A DNA stretch of 64,000 nucleotides from Pedobacter sp. PLR (GTDB lineage: Bacteria > Bacteroidota > Bacteroidia > Sphingobacteriales > Sphingobacteriaceae): contig NZ_JAPIVQ010000001.1 of NCBI RefSeq assembly GCF_026239675.1, positions 496,001-560,000 on the forward strand, given 5' to 3'. Below the pieces are notes generated by a model. It was not told the DNA's origin. It did not search any database and saw only the letters and a list, made by a program, of their open reading frames with translations. Position numbers and translations under genes: made by a program. Shown piece by piece: positions 7,059 to 14,580 of the stretch (the stretch's first letter is position 1; each line of letters opens with the position of its first letter).

Positions 7059-10010
7059 ATGAAAAAAACGATACTATTAATCGTAATGGCCACGCTTTGC
7101 ACCTTTTTTTGTGCAAAAGTGCAAACCATCTATCACCTATCGGGAATAATTAAGGATGAAAATGGCCTACCCCTTCCTGGTGCTACTATCAAAATAAAGG
7201 AAACTAGTATAAAGGTATCATCGGACAAAAATGGAAAATTTACAATTTCTGCACCTTCAACAAAAGTAACCTTACAAATAAGTTTTCTCGGTTATCAGCC
7301 TAAAGACATAACACTTACAAAGGCCTCTATTTCCCTTGAAATACAATTAAAACCAGATCAAAATTCACTAAATGAAATTCAGGTCATTGGTTATGGTACA
7401 ACCACCAAACGATTGAATACAGGCAGTGTTTCTACCATTACTGCTAAACAAATAGAGGAACAGCCTGTTACCAATGTTCTTTCCGCATTATCTGGACGAA
7501 TGCCTGGCGTATTTGTCCAAACCACCAATGGGCTCCCTGGTGGAAACATCAATATACAAATTAGAGGAACTGGTTCCATTGCCGCCGGCACAAACCCTTT
7601 ATATATAGTAGATGGTGTTCCTTTTGAATCTTCAATAATTGATCCTAACTCATTAATTGGAACCGGAAATATGTCAGGAGCAATTAACCCGTTAAACAGT
7701 ATCAATCCTGCAGATATTGAAAGTATTAGTGTACTTAAAGATGCTGATGCAACGGCAATTTATGGAAGCAGGGGCGCTAATGGAGTAGTTTTAATTACCA
7801 CAAAAAAAGGTAGTGGAGAAATAACGAAAACCAATATCAGCCTAAGTAGAGGCATAAACCAGTCTACGAACCTTACTAAACTATTAAACCTTCAAGACTA
7901 TCTTCAAATCAGAAGAGAAGCCTTTACCAATACCAATCAAACTCCTACGATAACCAATGCACCTGACCTTTTGCTATGGGATCAAAACCAAGACATCAAC
8001 TGGCCGGATTATTTATTCGGAAACAACGCGGAAAATACAGATTTACAGGCAAGTTTAACAGGCGGCTCTGAGCGTACGACTTTTAATACCTCAGTAAATT
8101 ATCATCAAGAAAGTAATGTAATTTCTGATTTAGCAAGATACACTCGAGGTGGATTGCATTTTAACCTTAACCATCGTTCGGCTGATCAAAAATTCCAGCT
8201 GCAACTCACCAACTCAATTATTCTTGACAATAATAGAAGTCCAAATCTTCAGGGGGCTAGTTCTGGTTTACTATTACCTCCCAATTTCCCATTAATAAAT
8301 ACATCAGGAAATTATCAATGGCGCGGCACTAATCCCTTAGCAGAAATGAATGCTACTACTACAGCTAAAACGGACAACATCATCACCAATATTAACCTTA
8401 GTTATGAATTGTTTAATAATCTGAACTTTAAACTGAGTACCGGATATAGTAAAATCAACACCAATCAGGTACAGCTTTTTCCGATGCGATCTCTTTCTCC
8501 CGGATCGACAAACTATACCCAGTATGGACAAAATTCAAACCAAGCATACCTTGTAGAACCACAGGTTAACTATCAAAAGAAAATTAACAATAGCCAGCTA
8601 AGTGTGCTTTTGGGAGGAACATATCAGGAAAAATCAGGTAGGGATTTGTTTTTAAGAAGCAGTGATTATAGTAATGAAGAGTTGATGGAAGACATTGCAT
8701 CTGCTGCAACAGTTGACATCAGATCCAACAATAATACCAATTATAAATACCTCTCTATATTTGGACGGGCGACCTACAACCTCAACAGTAAATATATTTT
8801 AAACCTCACTTTTAGACGTGATGGCTCATCTAAATTTGGCGACGGAAACCGCTTTGGAAACTTTGGTGCTATCGGCGCAGCATGGCTGTTTGGAGAAGAA
8901 CAATTCCTAAAAGACCGTCTTGGCTTCTTAAGTTTCGGAAAACTGAGGTCAAGTTATGGAACTACAGGAAACGACCAAATTACAGACTACCAATACTTAT
9001 CAACCTATTCCAGCCAAGGTTATACCTATGAAGGTATCTCTACTTTGAATCCATCTCGTATCCATAATGCAAATTTTCATTGGGAAACCACGAGAAAGTT
9101 AGAATTTGCTCTAGAAACAGGTTTTTTGAAAAATAGAATCTTATTCAACCTCAACTACTACAGAAACCGCAGTGTAGACCAATTGGTACAATATAACCTA
9201 CCAGTAATCACTGGTTTTGCATCCTACCAGGCGAATCTTCCAGCAATCGTTCAAAATACAGGATGGGAACTAGAACTTACAACAGTTAATCTCCAAAACC
9301 ACAACATCAAATGGAGTAGCACCTTTAATCTCACTATTCCCAAAAACAAATTAGTTAGTTTCCAAAACATTGAGGACTCCGGCTATGCACAAACGTTGGT
9401 TGTTGGCTATGACATTACCAGAATTTATGGATATCAATTCTTAGGTATAAATCCTCAAACAGGCAACGCCAGTTATGGCGATCAGACTGGCCTCTCTAGT
9501 CAATCACCTTATTATTTTAATACCATAGGTAAACGCACTCCAGATTTCTACGGTGGTTTAGGCAATTCCATAACTTACCACAATTTTTCAATAGACTTAT
9601 TTTTCCAGTTTGCAAAGCAAATGTTATCCGGTGGACTCCGGTCCTCACCTGGTCTTTTAATCAATAATTATGCTTTTATAAAGGAAAGGTGGCAACAGCC
9701 TGGTGACATCACCAATGTACCTAAGGCTAGTACCATTTTTGATTCATATTACGCCAACTCGTCTGCAAATTATTTTGATTCTTCATACCTAAGATTAAAA
9801 AATGCAGCCATTAATTACAGGTTTCCGACCGAGCTGACATCAAAAATGAAGTTACAAACGCTCAACCTATTTTTAAGGGGGCAAAACCTAATTACGTTCT
9901 GGAACAATAATAATCCCCTGATGGATCCAGAATCCGGAGCACTATCAGCAACCCAAAGGAACATCCCTCCTATAAAATCCCTTGTCATCGGTTTTAACCT
10001 TACATTTTAA
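7059..10010 (+). CDS. SusC/RagA-family TonB-linked outer membrane protein
   Basis: A 983-residue receptor that imports bulky nutrients with a SusD-type lipoprotein and TonB energy. After a signal peptide (about residues 1-20) come a carboxypeptidase-like regulatory domain (about 28-105, LSGIIKDENGLPLPGATI), a short linker, and a plug domain containing IQIRGTGSIAAGTNPLYIVDGVPF and DATAIYGSRGANGVVLITTKKG. A beta-barrel follows and ends in LVIGFNLTF. There is no STN domain, so it is not a FecA-type signaller. It starts an operon with a susD-like gene 11 bases downstream and a TlpA-like gene. Substrate cannot be told from sequence. The TlpA partner points to peptide or redox-linked cargo rather than a clear glycan. 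Confidence 0.93.
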   Translation: MKKTILLIVMATLCTFFCAKVQTIYHLSGIIKDENGLPLPGATIKIKETSIKVSSDKNGKFTISAPSTKVTLQISFLGYQPKDITLTKASISLEIQLKPDQNSLNEIQVIGYGTTTKRLNTGSVSTITAKQIEEQPVTNVLSALSGRMPGVFVQTTNGLPGGNINIQIRGTGSIAAGTNPLYIVDGVPFESSIIDPNSLIGTGNMSGAINPLNSINPADIESISVLKDADATAIYGSRGANGVVLITTKKGSGEITKTNISLSRGINQSTNLTKLLNLQDYLQIRREAFTNTNQTPTITNAPDLLLWDQNQDINWPDYLFGNNAENTDLQASLTGGSERTTFNTSVNYHQESNVISDLARYTRGGLHFNLNHRSADQKFQLQLTNSIILDNNRSPNLQGASSGLLLPPNFPLINTSGNYQWRGTNPLAEMNATTTAKTDNIITNINLSYELFNNLNFKLSTGYSKINTNQVQLFPMRSLSPGSTNYTQYGQNSNQAYLVEPQVNYQKKINNSQLSVLLGGTYQEKSGRDLFLRSSDYSNEELMEDIASAATVDIRSNNNTNYKYLSIFGRATYNLNSKYILNLTFRRDGSSKFGDGNRFGNFGAIGAAWLFGEEQFLKDRLGFLSFGKLRSSYGTTGNDQITDYQYLSTYSSQGYTYEGISTLNPSRIHNANFHWETTRKLEFALETGFLKNRILFNLNYYRNRSVDQLVQYNLPVITGFASYQANLPAIVQNTGWELELTTVNLQNHNIKWSSTFNLTIPKNKLVSFQNIEDSGYAQTLVVGYDITRIYGYQFLGINPQTGNASYGDQTGLSSQSPYYFNTIGKRTPDFYGGLGNSITYHNFSIDLFFQFAKQMLSGGLRSSPGLLINNYAFIKERWQQPGDITNVPKASTIFDSYYANSSANYFDSSYLRLKNAAINYRFPTELTSKMKLQTLNLFLRGQNLITFWNNNNPLMDPESGALSATQRNIPPIKSLVIGFNLTF

Positions 10011-10021
10011 ATTACAAAATC

Positions 10022-11389
10022 ATGAACCTTAAACTTGTCATCCATCAAACCCTAATCGGCATCACCATATTGATTTTTTTTTCCTGTTCAAAGCTAACCG
10101 ATGTGGAATCCCCTAAAAACCAGCTGACCACAGATAAAGTCTTTGCAGACACAAATGGTGTAAAGGCAGCCTTATTTAACATTTATGTAAAACTTGAAAA
10201 TCTTCAAGATCCAGTCTGCAACCAGTTCCTGTCTATTTATGCTGATGAATCTGTAAGTCTAAACAACCAGAATTGGAACCAAAGCAGGATTTCGGCAGAC
10301 GATGGATTTAATCAGAACAACTGGACATACTTATACTCTATCATTTATCAATGTAATATGATTCTGGAACAAACCACAATCAGCTCCCAACTTACTGGGG
10401 AATTCAAAACTAAAATACAAGGTGAAGCCCGGTTTTTAAGAGCTTATGCTTACTTTTTTCTGGTTAATTTGTACGGGAAAGTCCCATTGCTATTAACAAC
10501 GTCTTTAGATGAAAACGGAAAAGCACCTCAACAAGACTCTGATGTCATTTATACCCAAATTATAAATGACTTAGTTGGAGCCAGAGAACAACTTCCTTCG
10601 AGCTATCAGAGCACAGGAAAATTCAGAGCAAACAAGGCTTGTGCCACAGCACTTCTTGCCAGGATATATCTATATCAGAGCAATTGGACGATGGCTGAAA
10701 GCCTTGCGAACGAGTTAATTAATAGTAACATTTACACCCCGCTTGAAAGTCCTGTAAATGTGTTCAAGGCAAACAGTAAAGAAAGTATATTGCAACTATC
10801 TACCCAAAAGGGCTATATCACAGCTATTAAGGGGATAATCCCATCTACTTCAACCGAAATACCCGGCCTATTTTTTACTGATAATTTTTATAATTCTTTT
10901 GAAACTGGAGATTTAAGAAAAATCAACTGGACAAAGGCAAATACAGTCATTAATAACAACTCGACCATCGTATACGGCTATCCCTATAAATATCAAAATA
11001 GCACCGTAAATATCAGCAATCCAGAAAATCTAATCGTTCTCCGTATTGCTGAACAATATCTCATACGTGCAGAAGCAAGAGCCCGGCAAAATAAAATCAG
11101 TGGTCAAAATAGTGCTACAGATGATATTAACATCCTAAGGAAACGAGCAGGACTTTCAGAAATCAACCCAATCGGGTTAGATGAGACCCTAAAGGCGATC
11201 TATACGGAACGCAGACATGAAATGTTCTTTGAAAACGGAGATCGATTTTTAGACCTAAAACGCACCGGAAATTTACAGCATATAATGACATCCCTAAAAC
11301 CGACATGGATAATCTCCGCTGCTCTATTGCCTATTCCAATTAAAGAAATCACTTACAATGCTAATCTCATACAAAATGATGGCTATTAA
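10022..11389 (+). CDS. RagB/SusD-family nutrient-binding lipoprotein
   Basis: A 455-residue surface lipoprotein that caps the SusC barrel. A lipobox is visible in the N-terminus (ILIFFSCSK, Cys near residue 22). The TPR-like SusD core shows GEARFLRAYAYFFLVNLYGKVPL, and the C-terminal family motif is RLRAGLSE-like (NILRKRAGLSEINP) followed by YTERRHEMFFENGDRFLDLKRT. It ends in the usual ...NDGY. It is somewhat short for the family (usually 480-600), consistent with a small-substrate partner. It is co-transcribed with the susC gene upstream and the TlpA gene downstream. Confidence 0.92.
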   Translation: MNLKLVIHQTLIGITILIFFSCSKLTDVESPKNQLTTDKVFADTNGVKAALFNIYVKLENLQDPVCNQFLSIYADESVSLNNQNWNQSRISADDGFNQNNWTYLYSIIYQCNMILEQTTISSQLTGEFKTKIQGEARFLRAYAYFFLVNLYGKVPLLLTTSLDENGKAPQQDSDVIYTQIINDLVGAREQLPSSYQSTGKFRANKACATALLARIYLYQSNWTMAESLANELINSNIYTPLESPVNVFKANSKESILQLSTQKGYITAIKGIIPSTSTEIPGLFFTDNFYNSFETGDLRKINWTKANTVINNNSTIVYGYPYKYQNSTVNISNPENLIVLRIAEQYLIRAEARARQNKISGQNSATDDINILRKRAGLSEINPIGLDETLKAIYTERRHEMFFENGDRFLDLKRTGNLQHIMTSLKPTWIISAALLPIPIKEITYNANLIQNDGY

Positions 11390-11405
11390 ATTTATATCAA
11401 GGACC

Positions 11406-12737
11406 ATGATCCTGGAAAAGATCTTTTTACTGGCTGCAATTTGTAGCTTATCTTTTTCTATAAGAGCACAATCTCATCCCGAAGTCCAATTGAATGATAC
11501 CCTTCCAGATATACCCATACAATTCCTGATTCAACCAGAACAGAGCCCCTTAACAACATCAATGCTAATTAAAAAGGGAGGCCTCATTATAAATTTTTGG
11601 GCAACATGGTGTAAACCCTGCGTGAAGGAATTAGAATTTTTGGCCACACAGGCCAATAAACACAAGGATAGCCTTAGTATCCTGTCCATCAGCTATGAAG
11701 ACAAAACAACAGTACAAAAATTTTTAGATAACCATAAGAATATCGCACGTTCTTCTCTAAAAATCGTAACTGATGATAAGCTATTTTCACAGCTATTCTT
11801 CCACCAGGCCTTACCTCATAATGTATGGATCAATAGACAGGGCGTTGTTAAGGCTATAACAGGTGGTGAAAGTATCACAGAGGCTAACCTAATTTATTTT
11901 TTGAATGATAAGATAAAAGTAATGGACTTCAAAAAGGAAATTCCTTTTGATCAGTTGAAACCATTACAAGTTCCAGACTCCTTACTTGGATTCAGATCTA
12001 TCTTTGTGAAAAAATTAGAAGGTGTTGAAATGAGTGGAACGGTAATTAGCCCTGGAAAACTTGGAAGGCCAAATATGAAACGCTATTTCGAATTCAACTC
12101 ACTCATTAAAGACATGATTTATAATGCCTACCAAATGCCAGGCCTAATATCAAATGACTATCTAATGGAAATAATAACCAATGATTCTTCTAAGTACTTT
12201 TGGCCCGGAGAAAAAAAGAATATTCAGACTTACAAGGGGGAATCTTTAGCTAGTTGGCAAAAGAACAATCAATATACTTATGAGCTTAGAACTGCAAACC
12301 GATTGACCGATTCAATTTTCAGTAAACACGTAATCAGTGACCTGGAACTAAACCTTGGTATTCATACAAGGAAAGTGTTGAAAAAGCGTAATTGTTGGGT
12401 AGTCACATATGACGTTAAATCCAACAAAATCAAAAAAGCAGATAAAGATTCTCCCTATCGGATGGGTATAATAGACAACAAACTTCTCATTTCAAATGTA
12501 CCTTTAGACTATCTCCTGAACTGGATCGTTAGCGCAACATTTAGAACTCCAAGGAAAGAGCCATACCTTAACAAAACCAAAATAAATTATTCAATTACTG
12601 CAGAAGTTGATCTTGGAGATGATCCCTCTCTTTATCCCCAACAGCAACATATTGAAAGTTGTTTAAGTAAACAACTCGGACTAAAGTTTAAGCTTAAAAA
12701 TGCAAAATATCCCATCATACAGATCATAGACCTATAA
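11406..12737 (+). CDS. TlpA-like thioredoxin-fold protein with extra C-terminal domain
   Basis: A secreted redox protein of about 443 residues. The frame opens at 11358 inside the susD gene. I prefer ATG 11406, which follows an AAGGA and gives a clean signal peptide (LEKIFLLAAICSLSFSIRAQ), though ATG 11379 is possible. The thioredoxin domain covers about residues 25-165 with FWATWCKPC, an active CxxC site. The remaining 270 residues match no domain I know and look soluble and strand-rich. It closes the SusC-SusD operon, with a terminator right after it. Sphingobacteria often pair such TlpA-like proteins with SusCD loci. Disulfide handling of an imported peptide is a guess. Confidence 0.85.
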   Translation: MILEKIFLLAAICSLSFSIRAQSHPEVQLNDTLPDIPIQFLIQPEQSPLTTSMLIKKGGLIINFWATWCKPCVKELEFLATQANKHKDSLSILSISYEDKTTVQKFLDNHKNIARSSLKIVTDDKLFSQLFFHQALPHNVWINRQGVVKAITGGESITEANLIYFLNDKIKVMDFKKEIPFDQLKPLQVPDSLLGFRSIFVKKLEGVEMSGTVISPGKLGRPNMKRYFEFNSLIKDMIYNAYQMPGLISNDYLMEIITNDSSKYFWPGEKKNIQTYKGESLASWQKNNQYTYELRTANRLTDSIFSKHVISDLELNLGIHTRKVLKKRNCWVVTYDVKSNKIKKADKDSPYRMGIIDNKLLISNVPLDYLLNWIVSATFRTPRKEPYLNKTKINYSITAEVDLGDDPSLYPQQQHIESCLSKQLGLKFKLKNAKYPIIQIIDL

Positions 12738-12743
12738 AAGAAA

Positions 12744-12767
12744 GCCCCGGAATTGGTAAACCGGGGC
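12744..12767. terminator. Bidirectional rho-independent terminator
   Basis: GCCCCGG (12744-12750) pairs with CCGGGGC (12761-12767) over a 10-base loop, with A-rich sequence before and CTTTC after. It lies between the convergent TlpA-like gene and the DUF6520-like gene and can serve both. Confidence 0.75.
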
Positions 12768-12773
12768 CTTTCG

Positions 12774-13022
12774 TTAATTAAATCTGATAGTTTGAACATC
12801 CAGTGGATCGTCCACATTCGTTCCTGTAGCACAAACAGCCTTACTGCCTGAACAGCCATAATGAAGTTGAGCCTGCGGGATGGTCCCGGTAAACGAATTA
12901 CTTCCTGTCCAACTGTACATTGGATCTAGAGTGCTTGAAGTGTTTGCCGCTTTTGTAGCGAAGGCTCCTCCAACACCAGCAACTATTGCCAGTGCAAGGA
13001 AAGTTGACTTTAAACTTTTCAT
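12774..13022 (-). CDS. DUF6520-like small exported protein
   Basis: An 82-residue protein with a signal peptide (MKSLKSTFLALAIVAGVGGAFATKA) followed by a short mature part with two cysteines (HYGCSGSKAVCATG) and a central YSWTGS motif. This build is that of the DUF6520 family, tiny secreted proteins found across Bacteroidota next to MauE/DoxX-like membrane proteins, and that is the case here. The two Cys may form a disulfide. Function is unknown. It is the last gene of the Crp-MauE-DUF6520 run on the minus strand. Confidence 0.75.
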   Translation of the reverse strand: MKSLKSTFLALAIVAGVGGAFATKAANTSSTLDPMYSWTGSNSFTGTIPQAQLHYGCSGSKAVCATGTNVDDPLDVQTIRFN

Positions 13023-13064
13023 AAACGTTTAACATTTAATAAATAATTGACTTTTATGATCTAC

Positions 13065-13526
13065 TCACGCTTCCGGACGCGCTGAATATTCGATTTTTGA
13101 TGGTTGTTCCATTTTCTTTTTGCGTGCTAATCTTAGTCCCAAATAGGCTACTGCAATAAAAAACGCATTGAAAAACAAATGACCTTTCCAACTCAACATG
13201 CTGACAATTCCACCGCAGGTACATGGTAAATGAAGGCCCGAAACGAGCATGCCTAAAATGTATACTTCAAATACCGTAAGTAAAATAATTGATCCTATAA
13301 ATCCTGCTTTTCTTACTTTAGGAAAAAGTAAGAATCCAACTAGAATGATCTCCAACAATGGGACAATCCAGGCTAAAAAAGGTGCAAGAATCCCCATCAG
13401 ACTTAAAGGAGACAGCTTCATTTGGAATATAAATTTATCATACTCTAAAAGCTTGCTAACTGCTGTATAGGCAAATAACAGTATTAATAATGCAGCACAG
13501 ATTTCGGTGAATGTTTTTGATTTCAT
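13065..13526 (-). CDS. MauE/DoxX-like membrane protein
   Basis: A 153-residue protein with four membrane segments: about residues 7-27, 45-65, 73-95 and 118-138. The third and fourth are separated by a loop with LHLPCTCGGIVSMLSWKGH. The PCxCGG pattern is typical of MauE-like proteins, which in methylotrophs are thought to help form disulfides in periplasmic partners. The small two-Cys exported protein directly downstream is a natural partner, and the TlpA-like thioredoxin gene is close by in the facing operon. I infer a shared oxidative-folding role. Confidence 0.8.
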   Translation of the reverse strand: MKSKTFTEICAALLILLFAYTAVSKLLEYDKFIFQMKLSPLSLMGILAPFLAWIVPLLEIILVGFLLFPKVRKAGFIGSIILLTVFEVYILGMLVSGLHLPCTCGGIVSMLSWKGHLFFNAFFIAVAYLGLRLARKKKMEQPSKIEYSARPEA

Positions 13527-13619
13527 AGCAGATGATTTACTTCATCTAATTTCAGCACCACACCAATCATAAAGCCCCACAATTGTTGGCAGATCACCGA
13601 CCTAATGAATTTCCTCTAA

Positions 13620-14201
13620 TTATGAATTATATCTATTAAAGCCATCATCCTTAATTCCTAGAAAATTTGCAATGTCTTTATGTCGAGCAATATTAAACAG
13701 TGATTTATGTTCATCATAAAACTTCAGGTATTTTACCTTAGCTGAAAGCGATTGCAAATCCTTCAAATGTGTTAAGCGCAAATGATCATAATAGTGCCTA
13801 ATGGACTCCACCAATGGCCATACCTCTGGAAAGGTATCACGGAGTAAGATAAAATCCTCATAATCCATTTCAATTAGCCGACACTCTTCTATAAGTTCCA
13901 CCGCTGATTCAGCGGGCTGTTGACTAAAGAAACCTGGATACGCGAAAATAAAATCTTCTTTAAACCAGAACCAACTGGTCATTTCGTTACCATTTTCCAG
14001 ATCAACCCCAATTTCGCGTGCATGCCCCTCACAAATAAACCAAACTTGATCTCCTTTTTTACCCTTCTGTAATAAGATTTCCCCTTTAAGGCCATCATGT
14101 TCTTTCAAAAATGGCCTTAATGCATTTACAAGTCCTGCACTTAATGGATAAAAAGAGGCTAAGCGCTCCAACAATAACGTAAAAACTGAATTAGAAATCA
14201 T
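13620..14201 (-). CDS. Crp/Fnr-family regulator, small
   Basis: A 193-residue protein with the cNMP-binding-type barrel (EILLQKGKKGDQVWFICEG, then GNEMTSWFWFKEDFIFAYPGF) and a degenerate C-terminal HTH (RHKDIANFLGIKDDGFNRYN). The same layout, including SWFWF in place of TTWFF, is seen in the other Crp-like gene at 5.1 kb, and the two are distant paralogues. An AAGGAG stretch lies 9 bases before the start, rather unusual in Bacteroidota. It heads the MauE/DUF6520 operon and probably controls it or the facing SusCD operon. Confidence 0.8.
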   Translation of the reverse strand: MISNSVFTLLLERLASFYPLSAGLVNALRPFLKEHDGLKGEILLQKGKKGDQVWFICEGHAREIGVDLENGNEMTSWFWFKEDFIFAYPGFFSQQPAESAVELIEECRLIEMDYEDFILLRDTFPEVWPLVESIRHYYDHLRLTHLKDLQSLSAKVKYLKFYDEHKSLFNIARHKDIANFLGIKDDGFNRYNS

Positions 14202-14260
14202 AGCAATCTCCTTTCCATTGATGGACCATTTAATCCCAGGCCCTCTCTTCTAGCAAAACT

Positions 14261-14290
14261 AAAAAAGGAAGCTCAATCACTTCCTTTTTT
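14261..14290. terminator. Symmetric terminator hairpin
   Basis: AAAAAAGGAAG (14261-14271) and CTTCCTTTTTT (14280-14290) form an 11-bp stem with an 8-base loop and A/T tails on both sides. It stands upstream of the Crp-like gene and far from lanB. It may therefore belong to the decayed gene end seen at 14337-14444. Confidence 0.6.
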
Positions 14291-14336
14291 GTATCGATCC
14301 AGAATTGGAATAAAGAACGCGGATTGAAATGATCGG

Positions 14337-14444
14337 TTAATAAATCAATAATTTCTCATGTCCAATATATCCCACGTGCCAGACAATACCTTCTTTATTA
14401 CACCAGGTAAATAAAGACCGTGATGTAAGCGGTTTTGACTTACA
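14337..14444 (-). pseudogene. Possible decayed gene end
   Basis: A 35-codon open stretch without a start codon reads like protein (contains SLFTWCNKEGIVWHVGYIG) and stops 47 bases before the terminator at 14261-14290. This fits the surviving end of a lost gene with its terminator. The family is not recognised, and chance cannot be excluded. Confidence 0.25.
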
Positions 14445-14447
14445 TCA
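14421..14447. promoter_or_regulatory. Inverted repeat upstream of lanB-like gene
   Basis: TGATGTAAG and CTTACATCA flank a 9-base spacer, about 135 bases before the dehydratase gene. Related half-sites (CTTATGTAAG and CATGTAA) follow downstream. It could be a binding site for the LytTR regulator encoded after lanB, or for the Crp-like regulator. Confidence 0.3.
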
Positions 14448-14580
14448 GTGCAAGCAACAGCGTTCCATCTTTCTCCTACTATAAGTCCAGTTGCATCTTA
14501 TGTAAGCCCTGCTCCTTTTCATGTAATTAGTTTTTGGTCAGTAAAAACTACTGCTAGTTTCCCTTAAACAAAAACAGCAA

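Noticed and set aside
12774..13022. The 82-residue protein as the LanB precursor, because it has Ser, Thr and two Cys.
   Set aside because: It has a standard Sec signal peptide and DUF6520-like build, is co-transcribed with a MauE-like gene, and lies in a different operon. A leader peptide for a cytoplasmic dehydratase would not be expected to look like this.
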